A stretch of DNA of 64,000 nt from Isoetes taiwanensis. Its lineage: Eukaryota; Streptophyta; Lycopodiopsida; Isoetales; Isoetaceae. The notes beneath the pieces are model-generated. The model saw nothing but the letters and a program-made list of their open reading frames with translations. It was not told the origin of the DNA and did no database searches. How positions within the stretch are numbered: the first letter of the stretch is position 1; every line of letters begins with the position of its first letter. This document shows positions 33,212 to 47,885 of the stretch, piece after piece. The position numbers and the translations under genes were made by a program. Where the stretch lies: contig JAJEKV010000816.1 in the NCBI GenBank assembly GCA_021234155.1, positions 21,375 through 85,374 on the forward strand, given 5' to 3'.

Positions 33212-36200
33212 TTTCTTTTGTCACATTCCCTATATTGCAATCTTCTTGTGCCATTTCCATTCCTTCGTCATTTATGATGGATCTTGCATGGTCTAAGCTT
33301 TAATGGGAAATTCGGCAAGGAGGAAAATCCACAGGCTGGGCAAAGTTTTAGCGGAAAATGGAAAAATCCTCCTAACATATAGGCGTTTTCTTGGAGTGGT
33401 AAGGCGGTGGCAATGAGATCCGGTTCATAATTGCGTTTTAGTTGACGAGGTAAGTAGTTCCAAAAAAGATTCCTTAATAGTGCTATTATGTACATCTTTG
33501 AAAAACGATTGTGTATTTGAAATGTGATAAATCTTTTTTACTCTACATTTGGCCAAATGTAGGACATCCTAGCATTCTGTTTCCCTCTATAACCTTTAAT
33601 TACTTAGATTCTTCCCTCCTCAAACAATGATTAAAATAAAAATAGGGCTTTTAACTTCTTATTCATTCAATGAATATGTTCAACACTTGAAGCACTGGCC
33701 GGAATGGGCACTTACTTTTTAGGATTGTCTCATTGCCCTAAAACACATCTATAAAACTATTTATAAACCAAATTCTAAAAAGGTTTTCCATTATCCATGC
33801 CATTCTCTACAAAACTTATTGCGAGAATAATTGCATAGATAAAACTATTCCAATCCACTTGAGCAGATAAGTTTAGCTCTCAAGCTCCTAATGACATATA
33901 TTGGACTTTTATCTTTGTTTTGGCTCATGCCAAAAGATCTTCATAAAATAATAAACATTGCCAGCAACGCTTTCTTTGACCAAGGTTCGCAATGTGAAAA
34001 TATGATCAAAATAAAAGCAAATGTCTCTATCATAGTGACAACAAAATGACATGGAAATGGTTGATTCACTATCTCCATCTTGCCCTACTACATGCTACTT
34101 AGTAACATCTATTAATTGATGCCATCTGCTTTTAGTGCACCAAACAAGCCTCATTAAACGTAGCTCATCCATCACAACTTTCAAGCTATAATCCGAGCAA
34201 AGTTAACTATATTTCTATTATGCAACCCGGCCAAAAAACAAATATTTTGACATGATATCTTTTGTCATTGCTTCATAGCCCGCTGAACAAAACTTGCTTC
34301 ATGTATATTCCTCGGAAGAAAGAATAATGCTGGCTACATTCCTCCCTTAGACATATGCAACGGCTACTTAAGGCAAAAAATCCAAGCATCGTGGAAATTT
34401 GCGACCATTTAAGGCAAAATAGCGTCCTTTTTCTTCTTGCCACGTGAAAGATCTTTTTTGATAGAGAACCACTACGATTAAAAATCAAGGAACACCATAT
34501 ATTTGAAGGAACACCGCTTGCAAAATAAGGCAATGGTGGACAGAAAACTTGAGCTTTTACCGGTAGAAACTAAGACATCCACTAGAGGACCATGATTAAA
34601 CATAAAAGGCTAAGACCTCATCCAACTTAGCCAATGTTGAATAGATTGCAACCGGCCGCTAAAAGAAACTTATTTGGTGTGATGATAGATAGATAGGTTT
34701 TTAACGCTGACAGAGACCAAATTGGTCTTGGGACTCAAACAATGAAAGGGTCATGGAAGCCCAAAAAGTATAAAAAAAAAGCACCGCGGGGGTTAACTCG
34801 ACCTAATATCTTCTGACCCAAGCATCACTTATTCCCACATACTAGCCAAATCGAGTCCGGAACCAAGACTACAGATAACTTTAATAATTATGCCCATCTC
34901 ACAATAGACACGGCCATAGATGTGGCTATCATCCTCCCTCAAAATGAATAGCTTGTACTTGATCACAAAGTATAGGCGAAAAAACATTAAACTTTGGTGT
35001 CTAGAGCACTTTGGAGACCTTCCCGCCTTGGAAGGTCTTGGATGGCAAGTGGCATCCATGCTACCAAGAGGAAAAAGATTGGCGACACTCCAATTAAACT
35101 AATGTTTCTTTCTCGATTTTTGGCAAGTTTAGAAATTTTTCTGCCGTTAAGAAAAAGCCAAAAGCCTTAGAAAAATGACCTTAATAAAACCTAAAAAGCC
35201 TATTGTCAAACCAAAAATACCAATTTAATAAGAATAGAATAGAATAGAATAGTTTTTTTAACGCCCACGGAGACCAATAGGTCATGGGACCCATACAATG
35301 GGCTAGTACAATCATTACTACTAGGATTAAAAACCCGGCCAAAAAAAGTTTTCAAGGGAAAAACCTTAAGCAAGATAGTATTGTTTCATCTATTATTAAA
35401 CATTTTAACATGTTTTTTTTACTTTTATTTTAACTCTTTTAAAAGATTTTGATGGAAAGGAAAAAGAAAGAGTACCGTGATTTGAAAGTATCTAGGGTAG
35501 TTTATATTTTCCATGGGTCCAAAAGTGGTACATCATTATAGCATGCTCTCACCCCATGGTAATGGTTAAATCATTAGGAGGGGAGTTAGTTTTGGCATCT
35601 CGAGGCATATTCTAGGTATATTTTGACATCCAACAACATGTAGCGGGTATATTTAAAAAAAATCCAATGGTTTTTTTTAAAATGTAGCATTTTCTTAAGG
35701 TTTTTGTATGATCAAGAAGATGAGCTGGTGAGCATTCTCTACCTTCTCTATAAGTGCAAAAAATAGGAAGAACATGTTATAGCCTCACAAGCTTAAGTAA
35801 TTGACATGGTTCAATAAGAATGGCACCAATTGCAACTAAAAGGTCTAGGGTTATAGGGCGTAGCAACTATAAACCACTAGCATTCGGCGGCAACAACAAC
35901 ATCATTGATTCCGGAAACAAAGCGATACAACAAAGCAAAAGCAGTTTATGCTAGCGGTAGGTTCGGGAAAAATTGTGCAATGATATTGAGTGAATGCACA
36001 AAAGGGTGCTCTTTCTTTGAGTTTTTTTTTTTTTTTTTTTTTTATTAATATCGATATATGCATACATACAAGATGGTGTGAACTGGAGCCAAAACAATAG
36101 TTTGGTGCTAAGTCAATAGTCTGCAGGGATAAGGAGACAATCCCAAGGCATTTCAAGCGTGAAGGTTTGTTTTGAAAGGGAATATGCTAAATGGAACAAG

Positions 36201-37900
36201 TGCTTTATCCTATACAATATATGCATTCTTAATTTTAATGTTGATGCTAATGGGTACCATTAAAACTAATTCTTGATATACTAGAAGTAAATTCAGCATA
36301 CATTGGAATCTAGGGCTCAGAGGCTAAAGGTTAAAGATGCTTGAGCCATCAATCAAAAAGCATTAGCTGATTGTACTTAGGTTTAAAGAATCGAGTTACA
36401 ACCATAACACCGGTAGTGATGACTTTAACAAGTGAAAGAAAAAAATGCAAGGTTAACATTTTTTCTCTAATATTTATTGTCAAGGATTGCCATTCCGGCA
36501 AAAAATGATAATGCATACTTGGATAAACATGAACTCTTATGGGTAGTTCTAGGGTTCCAGTAAAACAGTTTAGGGTTTCGGAATGGAGACGTTTCCTGAT
36601 GGAGGAACTGGTCTTCCGGCCAAGAATCTTGAAATGAGAAACTTTTGAGCCCATATTTTCTCTTGATGCTCCTTGTATCTCCCTACTAATTTCGCTTTTA
36701 TCTCCCTTTGCAATTTCGGCGATGTGAGATGGGGCGAGAAAAGAACATACCAACAAATCTATTTTGGAAAAATGGAGCAGATAGTCATGAATACAAATCT
36801 TGGAGTTAGTTCAACAAAAGCGGTTCCAGAACCTAAGAAAAGTGGGGTTTCTAGAATTACGGCGTATCAGCAAACTAGAGTTCTTTTTGGAGCGCAAGAT
36901 CTTCAGGTTCTATACATTATTTTGAAATATCATTGCTTAGAGTTGATTTATTGCATGATCTTTGAGCTAAAGCTTAAAATTACAATAAGATATTACGGAT
37001 CTAAGTATTTATCTCAATTCTGAGTTGAATAGCATTGTAGTATGCACTTGTCTTATGAAAAATGAGGTAAATCCATTGCATATTGCATGTTTGAGCAAAA
37101 AAGGTTATTAAGCTTTGATTGGATAGGAAATTCTAAAGATTAAGCGAGATGGTCTGCGACATGGGTATACGATCCGTGTTATTGCACTAAGTTAATGGAA
37201 TTGTTAGAATGATTAACCTACACATGAGAAATTGAGACAAAAACTCTCTAGTGCATAGGTGTGCTTTGCACGAGCAATATAGATAGAGGCATTTGCAAAG
37301 GGGAGATCATAAGAGAAGGTGGTCTCGAAGGAGCATACCATTCAAAAATAGCTAGCCACAATATAATATGATTCACAGAGGGTCCGGATATGGGATTAAC
37401 TTGCTTGATGGCTAAAGCATTTGGCGTGTGGAAAATTTAACGTGGTTGCAATGTTGTAAAATACATTGATGTTGTTCTTCTTTGGTAATATTTAGGGATT
37501 ATACCAACTAAACTAAATCCATCTCGACACTGCATGTTGGATCAAAAAATTGAAGGTGAAGGGTTCGCTAGAAAATAGATATGATATATGGCGGGGTTGG
37601 TAAAAAGGGCTATCTGGAGTTGAATGTGGCTACACCGATCTATGGTAGAAAATACACCGGGTTTAAGTTGTACTCCGTGTTTGACTCTAAGGTAAGTGGG
37701 TCCATATTGCTACATGAAGAATTTGGGGGCAATTGCCGCCACATATTATTTTGCTTGATATAACACTTAGAAATTTGAGTTGTTCTCCAGGTTTGCATGC
37801 ATACACTATTACCATTAAAGACATGGTGAAGGGGAATACCTTAAGAAACCTATAGCTTACCATTGTTAGTAGCTTAGGATTTTGCCTGATTAAGGCTAAG
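33212..37900. other. AT-rich intergenic stretch
   Basis: No supported gene. It contains a diverged direct repeat (34698-34760 and 35250-35320, both with tttttaacgc, gagacca and gggac words), a (gaata)n run near 35230-35250 and a 20-T run near 36019-36044. The short ORFs here show no recognisable domain. Confidence 0.5.
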
Positions 37901-39290
37901 CGCCCTTTTGGTTCTACTACATGTAACCAGGTTTCTTGCTCCATGCTTTGATGTATCTATCTTTCTTTTGATGGTTCAAAAAACAAGACCTGGAATGATA
38001 AGCAAGAAGGGAATGGAACCTTAGGGCGACGCTTAGGGCGTCACCCGGATTCTTGCGAGGATCGAGTCGATCGTCTTTGGAAGAGCGAGGATCTATCGCC
38101 GGCCGCCGCATCCGCGGCAATGCCTAAAATGACTTCTCTTCTCGATCTCTTGGGGATCATTTGGTACGGGGAAGGTCGGGTATATGCGCTACTTTTGCTG
38201 CCAGCTCTCTTGGATGGATGGTCGCGGACGAGTAAGAGATGGTATTTTAGATGATGCGAGGTCCGGGTAGCGTTCCCCCGTCTGACTTCAGTTAATCTCT
38301 AGTTTCGGGATGTAAGCCCCGAGCTTCCGTGGTTGTTTCCTTGCATTTATCGGGCATGAGGTAATATTTAGTTGGTGCCTTTAGTGATGGCTACTACGGC
38401 ATTTCGTTTCATGGGCTATGGTGTGTGTAGTATGGTTGCAGCGGTGCCTCTATGCTAATGAGCTATGTATGGGATGCGAGCTTTCTTCAGGTATGTCCTC
38501 TTTTTTTTCTTTTGTATACATTGGGCCAGCGGGGGCTTTCAGGAGATGCAGATTCTTGGGGACTTAGATGGCTGCACTTATTGTGGTCATGCTAGGGATG
38601 GTTGCACTCATCAATGACCTTTGAATTTGTTGCACTCATTGCGCAAGGATTTGTCGCGACTCATTGCAGTGGATATGCATTTTGATAAACTCCGGGCTTT
38701 TGTTATTCATTAGAAAGGCTTAGGGTGTGCCTACAGATATTGCCCTCATATTTTTAGACATGGAAGACGCTTTTTTCTCTCAAGGTCTAGGTGTTAATGC
38801 TTAGAGTTCTATGTGGGATGAGCATGATAAGGGCATTGCAGTTTGATTAACTTGAGCCACTTCACTTGGTCATGTTTCAAGATACGCTTCTAGTTGCTTT
38901 GGTCGTTAGTAGTTGTGGTGGCGGGGAAGAGTGCCCCGACTTATTGAGCGGCATCCCGGTGCTTCAATGTTGCTGCTACTATCCAATGGCCGAAAAGACT
39001 TGGAATGTAGTGGTTTTCCTTTGTTTTGAGCGGTTTACTTTTGTGTAAAACATTTCGGGAAAGACGCAAAGGTGCATTGAATGGATTGTAGGCCAATGAT
39101 GACCTTAGCTTGCAAAGATCATCTAGGAGAAGTGGTAAGCCTTAAGTCTTTGGATTTGGCGATATTTCTTTAGTCATGCTTTCTTGTGGGATTCATGAGA
39201 TAATATGTGGATTTTGTGGGAGACACATCATTTTATGTCGCCTCTCCTATCCATTTGGGGAGGTGATGTGGGAAAGTGAAAGTTATTAGT
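37901..39290. other. Noncoding sequence left of M2
   Basis: GC content is higher than in the stretch before it, but no ORF with a recognisable domain was found. It may be one half of a poly(A)-ended element that M2 split, continuing at 51392. Confidence 0.35.
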
Positions 39291-41001
39291 TGGACGTCCC
39301 CTACTTCGTGATCACTGTTGCCCTCACCGCATACAAACGAGGAGTTCATCCCCCATACCGGCTCCATGCTATCTGAGGGGCCCTCACATGACACTTTCCA
39401 AGTGGCCGGGTTCCAAAGTGGGAAGAGTGGAAGGGTCATTGCACCACGTCTCCCTCGGGGGCCTACCTAGGCTGCAGGCGTAAACATACATGTCGGTAGC
39501 ACATACATCAACATCATATGACCATCACGCAAGGATGGTCCTCCACATATCTGCAGATAGACAAAGATCAGCACATCACATGGGGAGTCCTACCCAAGGC
39601 TCGTGACTCCAAAGGGATGACCGACGCTTGGGTCCCAGGGAGTTCATTGCAGACATGCATTCATGGCGTGGATTTGGCTGGCATATGAACATGGCTTAGG
39701 TTGTCCACTCCATCCGCCTCCTCCCAGGCACACTTTGCAGAGTGGTCGAAAAAGTGTCGGGACTGATCAGAAATTCACGGATGCATAGCCAAAAGGGCTA
39801 TTCCCCGGGTTCCATCTCCCCAAATTCGATGGGGGGCGGTAGGGATCACTCCCTCCAGAGATCTACATCTTGACTCAAGGTGACTAGAGGCCACCGCCGT
39901 AGCCCGACTTGAACTCAATGGAAGGTCATATCTACCACCTCACGAGTAAATGAGCCCATGCCTTGCCCACACGCATGGCAAGGCATTAGACCTAGTCACA
40001 ATGATCCCTCGGTAGAAATTTTACACACGGAGGGATCGTTCAAAGTCGAGGACATGAACCTCCTTCTTAGCCGGTCTGCCCCTTCACCCACATCCGGTGT
40101 GGCTCTTGTGCCGCAGGCGGGATCTCACAGTGTGCTAGAGAGGCTACTCTAGGAGCATCTACTACCAAGCTTGAAGTCTCTACCCCCCCTTCCCAATACA
40201 AGGAGTTCACAGAGATACATCATCCATATACATCACAGAAGAACTAAAGAACAAGATCTAATCTATATCATAGAGTTAGGTTCTTTAGTTAGAATCTGCT
40301 ATCTAGAGTTCTAGAGGGCTGCTATGGGCAATTTAAGAGGCTAAACCTCTTGATTGATGGCTGAAATGGGGTTTAGACTACTAAATTGCCTAAATACGAT
40401 CATAAGTTCCTCCTCGACTGAACTCGAACATCCTGTTTGAAATGCTCGAATCAAGGAAAACTAATGATCACGATTCTCATGCCAATGCAGGGAGGCGTTT
40501 TGGCTCTTAGAGGCAGCCAAAGCGAGCTCTAAAACCCTAGAAACGAAAAATGGGCAAGTTAGGGTTCCTCTACTTAAATAGACAAGGGGGGTGGTTAGGG
40601 TTTCCAATTATCCCCTTTAGGCATGTGGGATAATTGGAAAAGGGCCCACTTGCCTTTAAGGGCTAGGTGGCCAAATGTGCCCACATGGAAATGTGTGTAC
40701 CCAAATGTGCTCACATGGAAATGTGTGCACATTAATGAATGTGTACATTGGAAAATGTGTACATTAATTGCACCTATGGGTATGGCCCACTTGGCATCAA
40801 GTGGCCACAGCATGGAAATGGTGCCCACATTAATGTGTACATTGGAAAATGTGCACTTTAATACTAACGCACCTTCTAGCAAGTTGCCCCCTAGGGGCTA
40901 CCCACTTGGCCACATCGCTGGCGCACGCGTCACGGTGGCGGTAATGACGCGTGTACATTAATATACGCCCCGAGCGATATCTTGTCGGCCGAACGCCCGC
41001 A
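39291..41001 (-). repeat. M2 3' LTR
   Basis: About 1711 bases, collinear with the other M LTRs. The polypurine tract at 41002 marks it as the 3' LTR of a minus-strand element. There is no primer site on its left; that flank (ttagt, 39286-39290) nearly matches atagt at 51392-51396. Confidence 0.88.
40680..40866. repeat. Expanded TGTGCACA-type array in M2 3' LTR
   Basis: About eight variants of a unit around aaatgtgtgcacattaat. The array is longer than in M1, and its match is at 51057-51250. Confidence 0.7.
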
Positions 41002-41017
41002 TTCTCCCCACCTTGAA
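41002..41017 (-). promoter_or_regulatory. Polypurine tract of M2
   Basis: On the minus strand TTCAAGGTGGGGAGAA, one change from M1's tract, directly next to the LTR. Confidence 0.8.
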
Positions 41018-42165
41018 ATGATGCCGCCAGCGGCATCGCGGGTTCTCCACCTTGGAATCTTCCTAACCTGCAATCAACCCTGATGCATCGATATACTACT
41101 ATAATACTTACACATTTATTACGATTACCTTAAGATAATATTTTTTAAATCATTATCGCCATTACATTATCAAATAAGTTGTCAATTAAATTCCTACTAA
41201 AATAAGGTACTTATTAGTTTCTATTATCACAACATTTAGTTTATCACAATTTAACACTTTCATATACAATTATTATTTAAGGTACTCTTCATTCCTTGCA
41301 ACACATTCCAACAAAATTTGTGTTGGGTGCCCACCTGACCTTAAAATCCTGCATTAATTTTACAATATCTATATCTTAATTATTAGAATTACTCTAAGGT
41401 AATGTTTAAGACATTACTATTTCATTATCAATTAACTTATCACATCATAACTTAATCCAATGCTAGGTAATTATTAACCTTACTTAATACAACTTTTAAG
41501 TTTATCAAAGTTTATCAATTTCATACAAAATTTTACACTTCTAAGGTACCCTTCATCCCTTGCAACACATTATAACAAAATTTGTGTTGCAAGCCTTCAG
41601 AAGTCGACCTCCTTGCCCTCAGGAGCTCTATTGGCCCCAGTCGACACTACCTATTATTAATTATTACAAAATTTTGGTTATATGGTGACCACCCCACCTA
41701 TCTACATGGATGCATGGCTAATCTCCCGTATTTGGAAGAGGGTGGATCTTCCATTATGGCGTGGAGGAGAGAGCCTATATGCCTATATGCGCTCATGCCT
41801 ACACCTCTAGTTGCTTGCGTGGGGGATATCCTTCCCGTGGGGGCGTGAAGGATAGATTCCTCCTATCAAAGCATATATGGGGCTAAAGGTGCCTTTCCTA
41901 TCAATGCATTCCTTAATGACCTCCTTTTCGAGGGTTGTCTACTTGCGTGAAGCAGTAGACTTTCTAATCTACCTTCCACTCATCCAAGTTTTAAACGCTT
42001 TGGTCATGCCTCGTTGACATTACACCCGCCCTAGAGATCACAGTAGTGGTCTCATCATCGAGAATAACGCATGCAACCCATACCTAGGCATAGGTTGCAT
42101 GCCAGATTAATCTTAGCTACACATGAAACTAATCTAAACACAAATCGACATGCCCCGAGCCAATT
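41018..42165 (-). other. 3' untranslated region of M2
   Basis: Collinear with M1 2428-3590. The similarity ends at a T-run (about 42167-42178), exactly where M1's chromodomain region starts. Confidence 0.65.
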
Positions 42166-45100
42166 TTTTTTTTTTTCCGCTCCCTTAATGCATGTGATTA
42201 ACATAAATACCCCTAAGGTAATATTTATGAATTAACATTATCATAGTATCGGATACATTACTTCCGATAGTACAATTATATTTACTCTAAGCTTTGCAAT
42301 ATTTACTTGACTTTTAGATGTGATTATTTAAACAATAACCCGATTTAGACCTATTGTATTATAGCGGGGTTTTAATTATCATACACAAGAGTTAGATGTG
42401 CTTCTTATTCTCTTCCTTGGGTCCTGCATTACCCTTGGAAGTATATCCCTAAGATGCACTTAAGTACATCCTAATTCTATTTTCTATTTATATTTATAAG
42501 GACCTATAGCTATCCTTGGAAGGAATTGCATCCCGAGGAAGGATTAATTAACATGCTACTTCACATTATCGTTGTTATTTAACTTATTTCCCCATGATAC
42601 ATATCATGCAACAATTTCTATGCAGTTATTAGGGTCTATATTTAACTTATCAATAAGACACATTAAGGCTTATAATACATGCGCATACCTTACCTAAGGC
42701 TAAAACGCATCCACTCATTGAGTTCCCAAGGTCGAGTAGTTTGGAGGTGACTTGGTCGTTCATTGCTCCCATAGTTTTTGCTCCACTTCGTTGGTGTAGT
42801 TCACTACTACGTCGGCCTCGCACGTTGAAGGCCTCCCCAGCTATCTATCTATCTATCTTCGCTCTATTCGCCCGGCCATTGTTTAAAGAACTCTATTCTA
42901 CGCTGGTCAATTCGGTTGCAATATCGTTCAATCATAAGATTGAGCCCCTCCCACTTTCTTGAAAAAGAAAATGGTCTGCACCCCTTCAATGACATTGCAC
43001 ACTGGCGTCATATCTATTCTCTCCTTAAGAGGTTATATGCTTCTTACTTAGCACATTAATTTACTAGCCTTAGCTAACATATATAACCATCTAAGATGGA
43101 TGCACATATTATGTTATCATTTATTTCAATATAGTTACGGGTTACCTACTTAGTTAGAACGATTCTAAACCAGAAGGTTTTGTCATGACGACAATTCCTT
43201 TTGTCTCAAAAGACTATTTGATTACTATAATTCTTATTTTAGATGTACCTTGCATGTACTATTCTTTTATTATTCTAGAGATTCCCCCTTTCTTAGTTAT
43301 TTAAACTCTTGGAATATTCCTACCAATCGAATTGATGTCATCGTAACAAGTTGGCCGGACTTGTTAGATTACTTCTTTTCTTTCGGTTGGATTATTCTTT
43401 TGGAAATACTAGATTTATACATGGTCAACAATTATCCTAGTAATGATTCCTTCTTAGCGAGGAGATCAATCTCACCAAGTGGTTTCAATACGTTGGATGT
43501 CTGTTAACAATCGTGTATAATTTTAGTTACTCCTATGCGTCTCCTTCCCAATTGGGCAATCCTTTCAACGAGAATATCCGAATTGCCTTCTATCCCAATA
43601 TGGATGTTACCATCCATACATTTAACCTTACTAAGCCCCGTGGCCTTAGATCCTTGAGCTTGCTAGAAGCTCATCCACTCGTTGCCTGTTTGAAGGAGCA
43701 AGGTAACGTTCTCCGAGTCGCTTCGATACTCAGTCTCCTTGGCCGGTGGATCCTCTTTGATGTAGAGGTTGACTTTGTTCGCTAGAAGCCTCTCATTGCT
43801 GGTGGCTTGATGGTGTAGTTGATCACTTGAAATCTTCCATGCCGCTTTTCAAAGCTTTGAAGGTGGCGCCCTTGAAAAAGATCTTTCATCTTGAACTCTT
43901 TATCTTGGCAAACTATAAAGGACGACTACAGATCCGATATTGTTTCTTCCTCGACTCCATCGATGTCTCATCGTCGAGTCCTCTTGTCGTTATCGTGTTG
44001 CAGAAGGGTGTTGACGATGTTGATTGCTTCACCCCGAAACTTGCATGACATCTCTTCCTTTGATCCGTTACGCTTATGGGAGGGAAGAAATAACAAGGAA
44101 ACTATACATGCAAAACATATAGCTTACATAATTACAATTACTACTAGAGCTATTAGGTCTCCCTTGTGCCTCCCTTGAGTTGCACACCTACTCCTTGGCA
44201 ATGTCATCGGTGTTCCTCCCGGTGCAATGGTGTTCATGATCTATATCCTCCTATTTATACGCCGGCTCAAGTACTCGGTAACTTGTTTATATACTTGGGC
44301 CCTCCGATGTTTGTCGAAACGCACAACACGCTTTGCATCACATTCCAACGAAAGGTGTGCTGGTCGTTGATGCTTCGACATTTCGGGGATGCTTCCCCGC
44401 CTCCCCGTTTCTAAGCGGTAATTGTTCTTCCTTCATGATACTTGAAGCTATGTGGGAGTATGCCTCTTGAGGTCATGCGCCGATTCCTTTGGCTATACTC
44501 AAGAAGTTGTTCTCTTTACGCAATTGTTCTTTTGAATCGTCCATCCTTGGGTTCACCAAGTTGCATGCAAGGCAGCGTGCAAGTCATCGGCTCGCCTCAC
44601 CTAGTTGGTTCTCCATCGAAGGCTCCAAACTTCCTCGCTTGATCCCCTCGATCGCATGGCTTGGGCGTTATCACGTTCCGCGGTGCTAGGCCGAATCTTT
44701 TTGTCTTGTGGTACCTTAGGTGGCTTTGATTGTGCTCGTCGGTTTGATCCTCCTGTTGCCTCACGGGAAGCTCGTGGGAAGAAGTAGGTTGCTAGCACTT
44801 CTCCATCTTGGTTCGACCTTTGTCCTTCTATGCATTTTGGTCTCTTTGGCAAGTAAGGCATCATGACTCTCCTCCCTCGATGGCTCGTTGTCGGGATGAT
44901 GGATCCTTATCTCCGCTGCAGCTTGACCCCTTCGTTGAAGAAGTACACGCCTTAGATATACTCTTGTGGTTGAATAGCCCGGCTATTATCTTGAACTCTC
45001 TTTTCGTAGAAGGTGCGCTTGCTATCCTTGTCGTTAGGCGTCGGATGATTCTACCTTTGGCGTTTGGCGTGCCACATGTCGAAGATATGGTAAACTTCTT

Positions 45101-47885
45101 CTCTTCTAATTCGGTAGGAGTACGACGAAGCCATCACCTAGTTGTTGGGGCATATCTCCTGTCGGTGCCTTCGTAGTGCATCTCCATCTAATACTGCGTG
45201 TCATAGCACATCCCTATATTACCACAAGTTGGAATTATGGTCGTCGAGATGTTGCCTTCTTAGTTGGCTTTCGTTGATGGGTGTTCCTCCTTCCATTGTT
45301 GAGGCCACTCATGTCATAAGTTCGATCAAGTCTCGCCTTTGCTACAAGAGGTAGTGTTGCGCCGGGACGATGTCCCGGGTGCAGCGTTGATGATCTTGAC
45401 ATGATCGGTGTTGTCTCTTATTCTAACATTGGGTGGTAGAAGCGGTCTTTGAGCAGGGCATTTCGAAGTGTTTGGAGTTGAAGGTTTGCTTGGCCTCTAG
45501 TCGTTTCTCCTCAGAAGTTGCTCTTCCAATTTGATCTTGGGCTATAGTTGTGCCTCCTTGCTTCCTCCTTTGGTAGTCGAAGTGAAGGAGCTTCCGATCT
45601 AAGCGTTAAATCAGTAAAACATGACTCTAAACTCATGTTTCTCCACTATATATGTGGACACCCTAGATATACAATAGACATATACGCATTTACATTGGGA
45701 TTTTAATTCATCCACTTTTGCAAAACAACTACTTAAGATCTACCTAAATGTTTATACTCCTTTAGGTTTTTCCTCCTCCTATATCGCATTTTTTGATCCT
45801 TGGTTTTGCCGCATCTTCTTCGCTCTGGTTGACTCCAGGATTCCTTGAGATCTGCTGCTACCATTGTTGAGCTTCCTGTCTGATCCGAGCTCGTCACCCC
45901 AAGTGCAAAAGACTGTTCGTCGATGTGATCCCTTGAAAAAAGATGCTCCTCCTTAATGTGTATGTCCGTCGTAAGGAATGCAATTGACGCTCAACGTCCC
46001 TATATGCGTGTGTCTGCGTTGCAGGGTTTCTTGCCGTATGCGGTGCCGTTGGTCGCTTGAGTAGGATCACCTAGCTGTTGCAGTTGGGCATTCTTGGATG
46101 TCTTCGATGCTCTGAGATCGTGGTCGATAGGCGTGTGTTGTCATTCCCCAAGCAGTTGAATTTCTGAAGTCGACTCCACATTTGTTTGGGCTTTGCTTTT
46201 TATTCTCAAGTGGCTCTCCCTGTGCTTGGAAGTGTGGTCATCTCCCTTGCCCCTACCATGGCTCCTTACGTCGCCTTGCGCGTGATTTGTACCTTTGGCT
46301 AGGTCGTCTCCTCCGCAAATCCTTTGGGTCCTAACCATTCGAGTCTCGCACTCCTTGGTGGCGTGTAGTAAAGCCGTCCTTCCTTTGGTTTCTAGGTGTT
46401 CCCAGGTCCAGGAATTCTGTTTGAGCGGGAATATTCTCCTCCTTGGTCTTGCCCCTAGTGCTGATATAGGCCTTCAAGTTGGAATGTTCCTTCCCCGGGA
46501 TATCGTCTCCTCCCCTCATGGTCTCCTACTTTTTGGAACCGGTAAGTTCTTCTGTTTGGTGCAAGGGAGGCATGGAAGCCTTAGGTGCTTTGTTGTTGCT
46601 TAGCTTGGTTGCTCCTTTTGTTGACGCTTGCATGACGTTCGCGCTTTGGGCCGAAGGTCGTGGTGGTCTTCCCTCAGGGTTTCTATACGCTCCTGTGTCG
46701 CCATGAGTTCTTTCCTCGACGGAAGATTATGCCCCCTCCGCCCTAGCTCATGATGCTAACGCCGCATCGATGCCTAACATCTTCTGCACTGTATTTTGTT
46801 GTCTTCGTTCTTCCATTTGAAACTCATGTCATGCGCCGAGTTGGTGAAGGCGTTGAGATCCTCTTTTCCGATGTGAGCTCGTGGGCGTGGTAGCTAGGAG
46901 GTTGACATCTAGAACATTCTTGGTGCGTTGGTTACCAATATTCTTCCCATTTGATGAAGATTGATGATAGGCGGTGGTGTCTACATTTCTACTCGTTTGT
47001 CGGTTGAGGTGTTTGTCATGCTTCCCTCTCTTGGGTCACGCCTTTTTGGTCTCCTCTCCTGTATTTGTACATGCATTGCATTGGGACCTCGATGTCTTCA
47101 AGAAGTTTCGCCTCTAGCTCTTCCAGTGGCTCTCGCCCCAGTCCTGAAAAGCAACTCTCGTGTATCCTAGAGTCTAAGAGTCTACTTGAAGGGCTCTCCT
47201 ACAATATTCTGGGGCTCTATAAGCAAGCAAGATGGCTCGGCGGCATTACTAGAGACATATCTATAATCTACAAAGTCTATGGACATTAGGGCGTGTAGTA
47301 TGGCATGACATGAGGGTTGTTTTGCAAAGCCCTCATGGTGTTTGAGGTATACTCTAAAAGGTCCTAGCAAAGTTGGTTTGGGGGTCCAATCTACACATGG
47401 AATGACTTGGGCAGCTCTAGGCTCTAGCTCCTTTCTAGGTATCCGGCAATAGGGAGTGTCAATGTGGGCGCTATATAAGTCAAACTCTATTAGAAGGACA
47501 GGGGGTAGGTCAAGGTTTATGCCTTTGGCTCGAAAGGCGGGTGGTGTACCACCAGGTTGGACTTGGGTTGCTATGCTAAGGTCTAGATGACTATAACAAA
47601 GGGGTGTTCAGGCACTTCTACCTAGGAGTAAGGCATCAGCTTGGCCGAGATCAATACTTGCGAGCTACTAATGGGGTATGCTTCTATTTACAACAAACCA
47701 CGGTTTGGGGAAAACAATTCAAGGGTTTGAGCAATTTTGGTCATTTGAGATGGGGTTTGACATTTCTATCTAATTTGAGGTCATAAATGGATTCTAGGCT
47801 TTTGTCTACTTGGTCCCTACTTGCGCAACAAATTTCAAGGTGATTTGGAGCTCTGTAGCTCAAGTTATGGAGGTTCAAAATTTGG
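42166..47885 (-). other. M2 internal region of unknown content
   Basis: 5.7 kb inside M2 that does not match M1 or B. On the minus strand short open pieces are charged and glutamine- or lysine-rich (for example 46519-46331 and 46338-46141), but none shows a zinc knuckle, RT or integrase motif. A T-run at the left border (a poly(A) tail if read on the minus strand) might mark a retroposed insert. Plus-strand ORFs here also lack domains. Confidence 0.5.

Noticed and set aside
36019-36044. Poly-T run as the tail of a minus-strand LINE
   Set aside because: No LINE coding sequence or target duplication is visible beside it.
42741-47289. Series of plus-strand ORFs in M2's interior as genes
   Set aside because: They are short, overlap in several frames, show no domain and lie antisense to the element.
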